Positions 41,865 through 56,975 of a stretch of DNA of 64,000 nt are shown one piece after another. This DNA is from Euglena gracilis. Taxonomy: Eukaryota; Euglenida; Euglenophyceae; Euglenales. Made by a program: the position numbers and the translations under genes. The notes beneath the pieces were generated by a model, which was not told the origin of the DNA, searched no databases, and worked only from the letters and a program-made list of their open reading frames with translations. How positions within the stretch are numbered: the first letter of the stretch is position 1; each line of letters starts with the position of its first letter. The stretch lies in NCBI GenBank assembly GCA_039621445.1, contig CP154954.1, forward strand, positions 48,029,847 to 48,093,846, written 5' to 3'.

Positions 41865-42145
41865 TCGAATCCTGCTAAGTTCAAAAACTGCCAAAAATGG
41901 TCAAAAAACATCCAAAAATGCAAAAAAAAAATGCAATATATGACCTTTTTCACTTTTTTTGTGGAAGGAATTTTTGGCAGAAATGACCCAGAAGTTGCCA
42001 AAAATGGTTGAAAATATGAATGAATTCAAAAAATTTTCCGGGCAAAACCTTGTTGGCGTTTTTTTTTGTTTTATTTAAAAAAAACATTGTTAAAATTAAA
42101 AAAAGCAAAAAACAGCCTCCAAAAAAAACAGGCTGCCAACTATGG
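41865..42145. repeat. AT-rich dispersed repeat, copy 2
   Basis: Colinear with 30185-30690 and inverted relative to 11955-12120. Ends with AAAAAACATTGTTAAAATTA and GCCAACTATG. Confidence 0.75.
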
Positions 42146-42480
42146 GGGGTCGGCACGCCGTGGCGAGCCGTACGGCTAGGGGGGGGGGTTTGGCGTGGCG
42201 AGGGGGTCCCGGATGGGGGGGAGGGAGGGGTGCGCGGGGGTTTTCTAAGAAAATTTTCTTTGGCGCGGCTGACATGGCGTGGCGAGGGGGTCTGAAAAGG
42301 GGGGGAGGGGGGCCCCCCCTCCCCCCCCTTTTCAGACCCCCTCGCCACACCATTTTATCCCCCCGGGGGGGGGGGTAAAATGGCGTGGCGAGGGGGTCGG
42401 TGAGGGGGGGGGAGGGGTGTGCCGACCCCCCTATGTGAGGAGAGCCATTTGGCAACTTTGGGGGGGGGGCACTTTGAGGG
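42145..42480. repeat. ATGGCGTGGCGAGGGGGTC C/G-run module
   Basis: TGGCGTGGCGAGGGGGTC occurs at 42190, 42270 and 42380, with the inverse near 42340. Inverted relatives (CCCCCTCGCCACGCCATTTA) lie at 55550-55755. Confidence 0.75.
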
Positions 42481-42782
42481 GGTGAGGGGAAATTGGACAC
42501 ATGCACCGCAAGTTTTCTCACTATGGGTTTATCAATATTGGATCTGAATGAGATACACGCATGTTAATGACACCCCCCCCCCATGGCGGAGGCCAAGTCC
42601 CCGGGGAGGGGTGGTTGGGAGCCCCCCCTGTTCACTCCTTCTTGGAGGGGGGGTCTTCAGTTCAGGCCGACAACCAGTAAATCCATTGGCTCAGAGTCCC
42701 CATTAACCAAGATGAAAGCTGAAAGGGATGATATTTACAGCGAAACCCAGCAATATGACATCACGTGAAGGCAACAAAGGAA

Positions 42783-43040
42783 TCATTCAACTTTCAGGTT
42801 CCACGTGCTGCTGCATCAGAGGACCGCTTCATATTTTTGTATGACCGAGACCGGAGGGTGGTGGTTTTCACAAGTCACGTGGGTAGTTATGAAAAAAAAT
42901 ATTCAAAAGGGCTGAAATTCAGAAACGTGCAAATTTCACGGTTTTTGTGTAATGTTTCAGCTTTTCATGAAATTTCCAAGAAATTGGAGAATTTAAAAAA
43001 GTTATGCTTTGCCCGTGTGCGAAATGGCACACTTTCCTAA
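42783..43040 (+). CDS. Possible exon of unknown type
   Basis: An acceptor-like TTCAACTTTCAG at about 42797 precedes a frame reading VPRAAASEDRFIFLYDRDR, RVVVFTSHVGSYEKKYSKG and LENLKKLCFARVRNGTLS before a stop. The mixed hydrophobic/charged composition is unlike the surrounding low-complexity frames. No family recognised. Confidence 0.25.
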   Translation, partial: SFNFQVPRAAASEDRFIFLYDRDRRVVVFTSHVGSYEKKYSKGLKFRNVQISRFLCNVSAFHEISKKLENLKKLCFARVRNGTLS

Positions 43041-43331
43041 TCCTTACTTTCTTCTGCACGGAGCCGTCTGTGAACGGTGACATCCCTTTAGCAGGCTCTC
43101 CTTCTCACTCTCCCTATTCAAACTAAATGAGCCCCTCATTCAAGACTGATAACCATGATCAGGAGAACAAAATCCCAAAGTGGCAGGATTGCACCGTCAG
43201 GCATCCAAAAAACACACACATTAACCTTGGCACAACTCGCCAACACCAACACCCACAGCAGCTAGCCAAATTTCGTGAATCATCCTTAGCCAACCACGTG
43301 TCGAGCAAAGGCGACACACCACAGACACGGT

Positions 43332-47775
<4,444 letters not shown>

Positions 47776-47819
47776 CCATAGCTGGCACTTCGTTTAAAAC
47801 GAAGTTAAAAAAGACACGT

Positions 47820-48060
47820 TTTTTTTTATATAAAAACATGATTTTTTAAAAAAAACAAAGAAACGCCATTGAGGGTCCAGGGCAAAAAAATTTTTGCCTT
47901 TAATTTTAGCTTTTTTTGCCCATCCTCGGTCAGAGAAAGACACCAAAAAGCATAGTTAAATTTTGCCTTTTCTTCCCGCGCTCTGTCAAAAAAAGGACCT
48001 AGTTTGGAATGGTTTCAAGCCAAAATGGCAGAAAAATGCCCTATTTTGACCATTCTTGTT
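47820..48060. other. AT-rich flank of the minisatellite, no gene
   Basis: A/T-run inverted segments (47820-47870) then unremarkable sequence. Confidence 0.5.
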
Positions 48061-48375
48061 GAAGACAACCCTCTCAAAGTGGCCACCCTCCAGACACCAC
48101 GGGACCCCAAAACGGCCACACTGGGGGAGGGGACACTTTGGGGGGGGGGTCAATTTTTGGGCTTCGGCGCCTTTGGCGCAAAAAGAAAGTGGCCACTTTG
48201 AGGGGGAAACCAAATTTGCCAAAAAATTTTGGCCACTCTGAAGGGGGGGACACTTTGAGGGGGGGTGAGGGTATTGGTTTTCAAGTCACCCCCCCCCCCT
48301 TTATTTGAGCACACCCACGGGCCAACGGACCCCCCAAATGCTCAAATAAGGGGGGGTCAAATAAGGGGGGGTCGC
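48060..48375. repeat. AAAGTGG fold-back, copy 2, plus TTTATTTGAGC mini-element, copy 2
   Basis: 48075-48268 matches 30770-30980 and 58440-58630. 48288-48375 matches 35255-35345 (TTTATTTGAGCACACCCACG, CCAAATGCTCAAATAAGG). Confidence 0.8.
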
Positions 48376-49060
48376 TGAGCTCTTATCCCTTTATGGGTAA
48401 GAGCGAAGCTTACCCCTGGCGAAACCCCCCCCTCGCCCCCCCCCCCTCCCCCCCCCGCCCCCCCCCCGGGGGCCCCCCCCGGGTCGGGGCCACCTCGGGA
48501 ACCGACGGATTATCACCATGATCCCGGCCCCGTTCCCGGAATTTTTTTTTCCAGTCGCGAGCGACTGGATTCCTAGTTTCCGAATCACCTGGGTTTGACC
48601 CCCAACTCCCCGCCAGGCCCGAGTTATTCACGCGCGAAGGGGTCCAAACTCGGTAGGATTTACCCGCCCCCCCTGGATAAGCCCCCCCCCCTTTGGACGG
48701 CCAAAAAATGTCAATTTTCAAAATATCTCCAAAATGAAGCCAAATCAAAGGAAATGTCCGGAGACCTAATTTGAAGCCCTTGGAACGCCCCATCTGCTGG
48801 TATTTTGATTTCCCCGCCTGGCCCGAGATATGGCCGTTTTCGGCGCAGACGGCCGTTTTGTACACTTTTCCCTCTGTTCGACTTAGCCGTTTTCGGGGGG
48901 TGGGGGGTCAAAAAATCGATGTTTTCAAAATTTCTCGAAAATGATGCAAAATCAAAGGAAATGTCCGGAGACCTAAATTGAAGCTCTTGGAACGCTCTAC
49001 CTACTGGGATTTTGGTTTCCCCGCAACTCCCCGCCCAGCCCGAGATACGGGCGTTTTTTT
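48372..49060. repeat. Inverted copies of the 11.5-12.9-kb dispersed repeats
   Basis: 48372-48640 is the inverse of 12525-12885 without the A tract. 48700-49060 contains two inverse units of the 11525-11875 family. Confidence 0.75.
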
Positions 49061-49109
49061 TGGCCAATTTGGGCCATTTCAGGCCATTTTGTACACTTTT
49101 TCCACTGTT

Positions 49110-49590
49110 TGACTTAGCAGTTTTCGGCCAAAAAAGTCGAAAAAAATCGAAAAAAATTTTTTTGCCCGAAACGATGTTTTTTGGCCTCCCGGACCCGGAA
49201 AAACTGTTTTTGAGCCGAAAACGAGCGTTTTTCGACCCGCCGGCGCCCCGTTTTGGGCCGCCGACCCATTGACTTTGGGTCAAAACCGGGTCAAAAAAGT
49301 CGAAAAAATCGAAATTTTTTTTTGCCCAAAACAATGTTTTTGGTCCCGGAAAAACTGTTTTTGAGGCGTTTTTCGACCCGCCAGCGCCCCGTTTTGGACC
49401 GCCGACCCATTGACTTTGGGTCAAAACCGGGTCAAAAAAGTCGAAAAAATCGAAATTTTTTTTTTGCCCAAAACAATGTTTTTGGGCCTCCCGGACCCGG
49501 AAAAACTGTTTTCGAGCCGAAAACGAGCGTTTTTCGACCCACCGGCGCCCTGTTTCTGGCACAAAACCCATGGATTTCAGGCAAAAGAGC
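49110..49590. repeat. About 170-bp tandem repeat, three units, inverted
   Basis: Units share AAAAAGTCGAAAAAATCGAA, CTCCCGGACCCGGAAAAACT and CATTGACTTTGGGTCAAAAC. Same family as 10680-11005. Confidence 0.85.
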
Positions 49591-49649
49591 TCCATGGAGT
49601 GGGCCGGTATGTATGGAGGGGTCAATGAAGGGGTGCGTGCGCTTATTAA

Positions 49650-51300
49650 GAGCTCAGCACTATTCAAAACCTGGTCAAATAAGGGGGGGGTCAAAAATTC
49701 CTTTATGGAGGATAGAACAGCGGGGGGGGGGGAGGGGGCCTAATGCACATCGGGGGGGGTCTGAGGGGGGGCGAGCGGCCCGCGGGCGGCCGCGCGGGGG
49801 GGAAGGGGGGGGGGGGGAGGGTGGGGGGGAGGGGGTCCATGGCGGCCGCGCGGGCGGAACGCATCCTAAAATCGGTGACTTTCGGGTCCAAAAAGTGGTC
49901 ATTTTTTGCCATTTTTGGGCCATTTTTGACCAAAAAAGTGCTTTTTTTGGCCGCGCGCAGAACGCGCGGCCCCCAAATTTGCCATTTTGTGTCCGAAAAT
50001 GGTCATTTTTGGTCATTTTTGGGCCTCAAAAAATCGCGATTTTTTCGCCAAATTTTTTTTCTTGGCTATGCTAGGCACAGTGGGGGGAGGGGGGGGTCCA
50101 GGGGGGGGGGCGAGCGGCCGCGCGGGCGGCCGCGCAGGGGCCGCGGGGGGGGGGGGGGGGGGGGGGGGGGTCCCGGACCCCCCCGAGCGGCGCGCCTAGC
50201 CTCCTTTAGAAAGAGGGCAAAAAAAATTTTTGGCGCCTTCGGCGCATGAAAAAAAAATTCCCCGGACCCAAATGCTCAATTAAGTCTGCGTCTTACCGGG
50301 GGTGGCCATATTCGGCGGGGCCTAATGTCAGAATCCTTTTAATTCGCACACGATTTTTGTCGTGAAAAAGCCTGACGAACACGGCCTGTTTGCGTGATAA
50401 AACCCTGACCTCTTTTCACCATATTTTCATGAAAGTTCCAATTAGGATCAGCCTATACTAGCGCAAGCAACAACGCCCAGGACTTCCTAATTGGGTCTCT
50501 GGCGGGTGTATCTTCCTCTTGGAATTCGTTGCTTATCTTTATTCTAACTTCAGGTACAAGCTATGGTTACTGAATGCACTGGTATTGGATAGTTTGAGGA
50601 TTGAAGCAGGTATGCCCATGTCGTTTTGAAGAATTATTCTACTGGTCTTTTCTAGTGCATCTGGACCACTTTCAAAAATGTGGCATTTTCTTCAAAATTT
50701 GGTTCCCTGAGTATTAATTTTGAGGGCCACCCTCTTGTTTGGCATGTCTTCTGCTGGGGGTCCTATTTTAATATCATTTTCTGAGTGTTATCATGGTTTT
50801 CTGGTCGTGTTTTACAGTGTTGGAACTTTTGCTGCCATTTCACAGAGCTCCATTATACAGCTCTGAGTCTTTGGCCTGGCGTTTTAAGGACATTTTGGCC
50901 TTGCATTTCTGTGTTTTCCTGCTTTCGAATTTACTTTCCTTCGCCTTCAAACTGCAATTCTGTAAATTGAACCCAGTGCATTGCATTGCGTCATGTTTTT
51001 TACCACATTGCATGTCATCTGTTTGTCTTTCATCTGTCATCCTTGACTCACAGGTTGAAGAGTGAAGAAACAGAAGAACCAAGAAGAGATGAAGAGTAAT
51101 GAAGTTAAGGTTTTCAGAATGTTTTTGTCAGGGTCCTGTGGTGTTTTGCGAAAGAAGCACAGGACCCTGCCGCTGTAAATTACATCTTCTTTGTAGCGAC
51201 GTTGCCTTTCCTTTGGTGCATTCAACAAAGGTTGTTTCACTTGTTTTTTTTGCCAAAAGGGCTTTGGTTGTTCTGCGTTTTAGTTCTGAAAGCTTTCTGT
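49650..51300. other. G-run repeats then unique-looking AT-rich sequence, no gene assigned
   Basis: 49730-50210 carries long G runs around an AT-rich repeat that matches 16970-17100. 50230-50290 has the GGCGCCTTCGGCGCATGAAA hairpin module. 50300-51300 shows no repeat or domain I recognise. Confidence 0.45.
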
Positions 51301-51383
51301 TGAGACCCCCCCCAGTTTGGGGAACACTTTTAGTGCCACAGGTGGAAACCAGTTTTGGTGCCCCAGGTGGGGACCAATTTTGG

Positions 51384-51568
51384 TACCACCCCCCCCCCCT
51401 TTATTGTCCCCCCCCCTTTATTGTCCCTGGGCCCCGGCCGACGGGGGGTTTTTTTGGCCCGGCCAATGAAATTCCTTTGGTACCCCTTTATTGTCCCCCC
51501 CCCTTTATTGTCCGGTCGGGCCTCCCGGGGGCAGGTCGGTGGGACAATAAAGGGGGGGGGGGTGGTAC
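51384..51568. repeat. TTATTGTCC mini-element, copy 3 (inverted)
   Basis: Inverse of copies 1 and 4, with TTTATTGTCC end words. GGTACCACC at the left and GGTGGTACC at the right flank it. Confidence 0.85.
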
Positions 51569-51989
51569 CAAGGGTTTCTTTTCTTGGGCAGGGGCGGGGG
51601 GGTTTCAAAAAATTTTCTTGGTCCTTTTTATTTCCAGACAAAACTGAAGGGGAATTAGCCCGAATGCAATCCGTTTTTTCCCCCGAGTGGGGCTTTATGG
51701 GTTTGAATTCCCCGGCAAGCCGGCTGTCGCACCGTTCGCATGCAACAGAAGCAGTTCATTTTCCGTCTTTTAGTCAGTGAAAACGAACTTTGCACGCTCC
51801 GAGAAATTACTGATTCAATTACGCGACACTCTTCGGCCTCGACTTATTCAAGTGCCGGAGTTCCTACTGCTCGCCGTTGAAGCATCCGCCGGCATGGATG
51901 CTGTGATTAAACCTGGCGAACGCAGCCGTCGAGCGTAATAAAACCCGGCGATGTTGCGCCGTGATGACTTTACCCTACTTCGAATTTTG

Positions 51990-52118
51990 GTGCCCTCCGG
52001 TAGGCGCAGGGACTCAGGACAGAGTCTGCGTCTAAGACGCAGGACTTCGGGCAGGACGGAGTCTGCGTCTTAAGACGCAGACTCCGTCCTGAGTACTGCG
52101 TCTTAAGGAAAATGTGGG
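51990..52118. repeat. CTGCGTCTTAAGACGCAG palindromes, downstream border of copy E
   Basis: GACTCAGGACAGAGTCTGCG, GACGCAGGACTTCGGGCAGG and GTCTGCGTCTTAAGACGCAG with inverses. The recombinase reading frame is cut exactly here. Confidence 0.9.
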
Positions 52119-52123
52119 AGCAC

Positions 52124-52940
52124 ACAATTGGGGGTTCCTGTGTTCCAGGAATTTTTGTTTGTGGACTGGCTTTGAAACATTTTCTTGTTTCCCCTGCAAA
52201 TTTTTCATCGTTCCGATCCGAACGACAACTAATTTACGGCCATCTTCGTGAGTGGACAACTGAAAGTTGCCCACCCGAAGGTCCAAGAGGGAATCTGGAC
52301 GAACACCCAATTGAAAGGCCATGAGCAGTAAATTCATCCTCTGGGATTCATACCAACTCTTCCAATTTGTTTGGGTAAAAAGTTGTGCCACCTTGGGTCG
52401 GTCAAAACCGCCACAGACTCCTTCCGTGCCATGAAATTGCGGGACCATGTGCAAGCAGCGTTGAAAAAGAGCACAAAATTTGGAAACTGTTTGCTTGCAA
52501 TGGGGACAATGCCATGTTCGGGACGCGTAGTCTTGTACGCCGAAGCCAATGCGTTGACTGTTGTTCTTAAGGTTGTGGGGCTCCATTCCCGAACAGCAAC
52601 ACCACTGGCTCGACAAATTTCCTTCCTCTGTTGTAGGGCTGATTGACACCGTCCACTTTCCAAAGGCAGTGAACCACTCATCCAAATTCGGCAAAATGAT
52701 CTGCCTGTGGTCCAACACCTTTGCAAAGTCCAACGCGGCGAGAATTGCCATTTTTCGGTTTCTCTCTGTTCCTGGAGGAGGACGAGCCACTTTGGAAAAA
52801 GTGTCCCCAAATAGGGCGGTGTCTGCTGGCAAATCTTCGAAAGGAGTGTATGCTTTTTTCAAAGCTTCTAAAAATTCAGGTACAGGTGGCAAGGGTCCAA
52901 AGCCTGCCTCAGCCACGTTCACCAACTGTGCGGCCATCAT
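52124..52940 (-). pseudogene. Tyrosine-recombinase element, copy E, with start of the catalytic domain
   Basis: The minus-strand frame from 52940 begins MMAAQLVNVAEAGFGPLPPV and continues LDFAKVLDHRQ, NLDEWFTAFGKW, aligning with LECAKLCQHRQ and LDAFFVAWTGWE of B-D. The next frame (about 52640-52400) supplies TLRTTVNALASAYKTTRPEH, equal to YVNAVARAFRKTT. The first frame resumes with NLLLMAFQLGVRPDSLLDLR (Arg at residue 214 of the first frame) and HRNPQLCAP. The latter resemble box I (G-x-R-x2-E/S-L-x-L) of tyrosine recombinases and the NP-x-LCP block of Crypton/Ngaro-like enzymes. The second half with H-x2-R and the Tyr nucleophile is absent: palindromes truncate it at 52118. Two frameshifts make it non-functional. 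Confidence 0.55.
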
Positions 52941-52989
52941 CGTGATTGGCTGTGTGTGTGTGTGAGAGATAATATAACAAAAATTCCGC

Positions 52990-53145
52990 TGTCAAAGCCG
53001 CAGACTCCGTCCTGAGTCCCTGCGCCTCTAATACGCAGACTTAAAAAAAACTGCGTCTTAAGACGCAGACTCCGTCCTGAGTCCTGCGTCTAAGACGCAG
53101 GACTCAGGACGGAGTCTGCGTCTAAGACGCAGTTTTTGCTATAAA
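52990..53145. repeat. CTGCGTCTTAAGACGCAG palindromes, upstream border of copy E
   Basis: GCAGACTCCGTCCTGAGTCC, AACTGCGTCTTAAGACGCAG and a long inverted repeat centred on GTCTAAGACGCAGGACTCAG. The same family brackets copy E on its other side and occurs at 57180-57290 and 58290-58345. Confidence 0.9.
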
Positions 53146-53310
53146 GGGGGGGGGTCAAATAAAGGGTGAGCTAAGATTGGTTCACCCTTGCGATCAAAGG
53201 CAAAAATTTGGACCATCATTTTCCCCTTTGTTTTTTTTGCCGGTTTTTTTGCCCGTTTTTTTTTAATAAAAAACAAAAAACTTTTTGTTAAAAAAACCAA
53301 AAAACGCCAG

Positions 53311-53526
53311 CTATGAGACGCACACAGACGCACACAGACGCACACAGACGCACACAGACGCACACAGACGCACACAGACGCACACAGACGCACACAGACG
53401 CACACAGACGCACACAGACGCACACAGACGCACACAGACGCACACAGACGCACAACGACGCACACGGACGCACACGGACGCACACGGACACACACAGACG
53501 CACACAGACACACACAGACACACACA

Positions 53527-53580
<54 letters not shown>
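53311..53580. repeat. ACGCACACAG minisatellite, short array
   Basis: About fifteen 10-bp units (ACGCACACAG) followed by (AC)n. It starts directly after GCCAGCTATGAG; the 4.4-kb array ends at the inverse, ACCATAGCTGGC. Confidence 0.97.
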
Positions 53581-53581
<1 letters not shown>

Positions 53582-53589
53582 CAGAGCGG

Positions 53590-53870
53590 ACAACGAACGG
53601 AAGGAGAAGGAGAAGGAGAAGGCACAAACCTTACCGAGGATCGCAAGGGACTTCCCATATCGAAGATGAGCTTTGCTCATTTTCCCTACCCGCACAAGCA
53701 CACTCACATGCATTTGTTTGTAACATTGACACGCCTTCTTACAGCGCTTTGTAAATGTTGAACATAGAACGCAAGGCAATCAATCCATCAAGATCAACAA
53801 GAACAAGATCCACCAAGCCATCCACCCGTCGGCCAGCCGTCGGCCAGCCGTGTGACTCACAGGAAAATCA
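53590..53870. other. Short unique stretch after the minisatellite
   Basis: GGAGAAGGAGAAGG repeats then unremarkable sequence. No gene called. Confidence 0.4.
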
Positions 53871-53874
53871 CCCG

Positions 53875-54310
53875 CCGCATTTTTGCCCATTTTAAGTCAT
53901 TTTTCGCTAACCTTTGTCAAGTTTGTTAATTTTGGACCTTTTTTTAACCAATTCTGATCATTTCGACCTATTTTTGGGTCATTCTATATTCACTGTGAAG
54001 GATTTTCATCTACAAATGATTCAAATAACTAAAAATTGCTCAACCGGTGTCCCATTTTCAACGAACTGACAAAATTTACTTGATAATGGATGAAAAAAGG
54101 CTCAAATTTTGTGTGAAATGGTTTCAAGTGACTAAAAATTGCCCAAAGTACCACCGCCTCTTGTAGAATTCGAAAGATAATTCAAAATGAACATCCAAAA
54201 TTAAGATTTGGCACCTGCATACCAAATTTAGGCATTAGCCACTGAAATTGAGCAATTTTCACCCCGAAATATGCATTTGCCACTCATGCCACCCAAAATT
54301 GTGCATTTTC
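53875..54310. repeat. AT-rich dispersed repeat, copy 2
   Basis: Colinear with 7725-8150. Confidence 0.6.
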
Positions 54311-54326
54311 CACCCAAAAATTATAT

Positions 54327-54437
54327 AAAAATTGTGGGCATAACCCGTATTCAGGCCGTATAATAACGGGTCAAGGGCGCCGCAGGCGCCCTTGACCCGT
54401 TATACGCCCTGAATACGAGTTATAGCCCACGACTTTT
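54327..54437. repeat. Hairpin with GCC-GCA-GGC centre, copy 2
   Basis: Same hairpin as 32910-33017, with an ATA insertion in one arm and a few substitutions in the other, again joined to an ACCGTGAATAG element. Confidence 0.95.
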
Positions 54438-54442
54438 CTGTA

Positions 54443-54773
54443 ACCGTGAATAGAAAGGCCCGGCGCCTGCCCTGTTTTTCGTTGGTGTGCTTCACGCCAT
54501 GTTTTCGGGCATTTTTTTTTGTCATTTTTTTTACCCAAAAATCCTATTCAGAAAAATATGCCCTGTTTTTCGTGAATAGGTATTCATGAATAGGTATTCA
54601 TGAAAAGCAAGGCATATTTTTGTGAATTGATCCTATTCACAAAAATATGCCCTGTTTTTCATGAATACCTATTCACGAAAAACAGGGCATATTTTTGTGA
54701 AGTGAAAATATGCCTTGTTTTCCGTGTTCACACCCACGAAAAACAGGGCAGGCGCCGGGCCTCTATTCACGGT
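54443..54773. mobile_element. 331-bp deletion derivative of the ACCGTGAATAG TIR element
   Basis: TA adjoins both ends. The TIRs match the 1.3-kb copy at 33023-34327 with one or two changes. Only the subterminal GCCCTGTTTTTCGTGAATAG repeats remain, so it is non-autonomous. The right end abuts the CAAAATCCCTTGTG minisatellite. Confidence 0.85.
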
Positions 54774-54775
54774 TA

Positions 54776-55265
54776 CAACAAAATCCCTTGTGTTACCCAC
54801 CCATTTTGGGGGGCAAATCCCTTTTGTTGCCCATATTCGAGGGTCCCAAAATAACAAAATCCCTTGTATTACCCACCTGTTTTCCCTTGTGTAACCCAAT
54901 TGTTTTGGGGGACAAATCCCCTCCATTGCCCAACTGGTCGAGGGCCCCAAAGCAACAAAATCCCTTGTGTTACCCACCCGTTTTGTAAGGTAAATCCCTT
55001 TTATTGCCCAACTGTTCGAGGGCCCCAAAATAACAAAATCCCTTGTGTTACCCACCCATTTTGGTGGGCAAATCCCTTGTGTTACCCACCCGTTTTTGGG
55101 GACAAATCCCTTTTGTTGCCCAACTGGTCGAAGGCCCCAAAATAACAAAATCCCTTGTGTAACCCACCCGTTTTGGGGGGGGCAAACACAAGGAGGTTTC
55201 TTGTTTTGGGGCCCTCGAACGGCTGAGCAACAAAAGGGATTTGTTTCCCAAAACGGGTTGAAAAC
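54776..55265. repeat. CAAAATCCCTTGTG minisatellite, about 70-bp unit
   Basis: About seven units with AACAAAATCCCTTGTGTTAC, CCACCCGTTTTGGGG, AAATCCCTTTTGTTGCCCAA and TCGAGGGCCCCAAAA. The last unit is inverted (55195-55265). Confidence 0.9.
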
Positions 55266-55309
55266 ATTTTTGTTGTTCTTGGGGCCCGCAAACATGGGTG
55301 GTCATGTTG

Positions 55310-55780
55310 TGATGTTGTGGGGGTCGACCGAGGGCGACCAACCTTGCAAAAAGGGGGGGGGGTCCGGCTCTGGGGTGGGGGTCAACCATGGTCACCCTCG
55401 GTCGACCCCCACAACCGTGGCTCGGTCACCCTCGGTCACTCTCGGCCCCCCCCCCCCCACGACCCAGGGCGACCGAGGGCGACCGAGGCGACCGTGGGCC
55501 GACCATGGTCGACCCACAGGGGGGTTGGTACACCCCTCCCCCCCCCCTCTCCGAGGGCCTCGCCACGCCATTTACCCCCCCTCCCCCCCCCCCTAGCCGG
55601 ACCCCCTCGCCACGCCACCGGGTATTTTCGCGATTTTTTGAACGAAATTTTTGTTGGAAACCATGGTACACCCCCCCCCCCCCCCTGGCCGCCGACCCCC
55701 TCGCCACGCCATTTACCCCCCCTCCCCCCCCCTATTCGGACCCCCTCGCCACGGCGTACCAACCACCCACACAACTCCCC
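55310..55780. repeat. GGTCGACC/GGGCGACCGAGG fold-back and GCCACGCCATTTACC modules
   Basis: Inverted GTCGACCGAGGGCGACC and CACCCTCGGTCGACCCC words (55320-55525), then three CCCCCTCGCCACGCCATTTA modules with C runs. Confidence 0.7.
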
Positions 55781-55784
55781 CCCC

Positions 55785-55935
55785 CCAGGCCAAATCTACC
55801 TCCCCCTCCGGGATGCCCGTTGTGCCAAACCCATTGCTACGGGGATCACTTCGTGTGCTGCGAGAAAAAGGATGCACGCCAGTTTAGTACCTTTGTTCTT
55901 GTTCTCACCGCAGTTACACCGCAGTTATCTGGACT
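55785..55935 (+). pseudogene. CCHC-knuckle fragment of a second retrotransposon copy
   Basis: Reads GCPLCQTHCYGDHFVCCEKK, then ARQFSTFVLVLTA. It aligns with CPRCHQQMDVAGNHLVCCPK and HGALQTFVLELA of the 38.5-kb frame: C-x2-C-x7-H-x3-C. Everything else of the element is lost; TTATTGTCC-like C/G-run sequence (AACAATAAGG) follows. Confidence 0.5.
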
Positions 55936-56084
55936 CCTCCAATGGGAACAATAAGGGGGGGGATAGCAAAGGGGGGGGCATGGTAATTCGGAGGTTCGGC
56001 AGCCACCCCCCCCCCCTCTGGTGGTCGGAGGGGCCCCCCCCTGGTCAGCCGACCCCCTCGGTACCATACTTGCAGATAGTGCGA

Positions 56085-56270
56085 CCGGAAAAATTGTTTC
56101 CGTGCGCCGCGACCACCGCGGAAATTTTTTTTTTGTAACCGGCAGCGCCGCGGCAAAATTTTTTCTGTGCGCCGCGAATGCCGTGGCACTGGTTTATGTG
56201 TGCGCCGCAAACGCCGCGGAAACTTTTGAAGTTTGTGCCGCGACCACCGCGGCAATTGTCTTTTTAAATT
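56085..56270. repeat. GCGCCGCGACCACCGCGGAA tandem array, left
   Basis: About five units of 33-40 bp (GTGCGCCGCGACCACCGCGG plus a T-rich tail). Each unit has a CCGCG/CGCGG mini-hairpin. Confidence 0.85.
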
Positions 56271-56425
56271 GTGTCCCACACATACTTCTTTTGGCCCCTT
56301 CCCCTGCCTGGCCTCTTTGATACTTTCTCGACCATGGCCGAGAAGGGTATTTGGCGGCAGGGAGTGAACTTTTGTGCAAGCGTTCCTGTTTGTTTTCAAG
56401 ATCAGCTTTCACCATCTATCAATCT

Positions 56426-56601
56426 ACCCCCCCCCCCTTATTGTCCCACCCACCTGCCCCCGGGAGGCCCGACCGGACAATAAGGGGGGGGGGACAATAA
56501 GGGGATACCAAAGGAATTTCATTGGCTGGGCCAAAAAAATCCCCCGTCGGCCGGGGCCCAGGGACAATAAGGGGGGGGGGACAATAAGGGAGGGGGGGTG
56601 G
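56426..56601. repeat. TTATTGTCC mini-element, copy 4
   Basis: Very close to copy 1, inserted between the two CCGCGACCACCGCGG arrays. Confidence 0.9.
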
Positions 56602-56669
56602 TAATTGTTTCCACCAAAAAAATGTTGGGTGTTGTGTTGCTGCCAATATGTTCTTGAGCTTTGGGCAGA

Positions 56670-56832
56670 AATTTTTTTGTGCCGCAACCACCGCGGAAAA
56701 ATTTTCCCCTTGCGCCGCGACCACCGCGGCAATAAATTTTGCTTGTGCCGCGACAGCCGCGGCAAAAATCTTTCTATGCGCCGCGACCACCGCGAAATCT
56801 TTTTTTTGCGCCGCGGCATGAGCGCCGCGGCG
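56670..56832. repeat. GCGCCGCGACCACCGCGGAA tandem array, right
   Basis: About five units in the same orientation as 56085-56270, giving a bracketed 400-bp core. Confidence 0.85.
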
Positions 56833-56975
56833 CACTAACTACAAGTATGCTCGGTACGGCATGCCAAACCATACCAATGTATTTTCCTTTGGTAAATTCC
56901 TTACTGTTCCCATGGAGCCGTGACCCCCATTTGGGCAATTAATTGTCATTTTTTCAGGTCAAGCGATTACACCTA

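Noticed and set aside
53139-53779. Cysteine/valine-rich proteins over the second minisatellite
   Set aside because: Repeat translation, same reasoning as for the 4.4-kb array.
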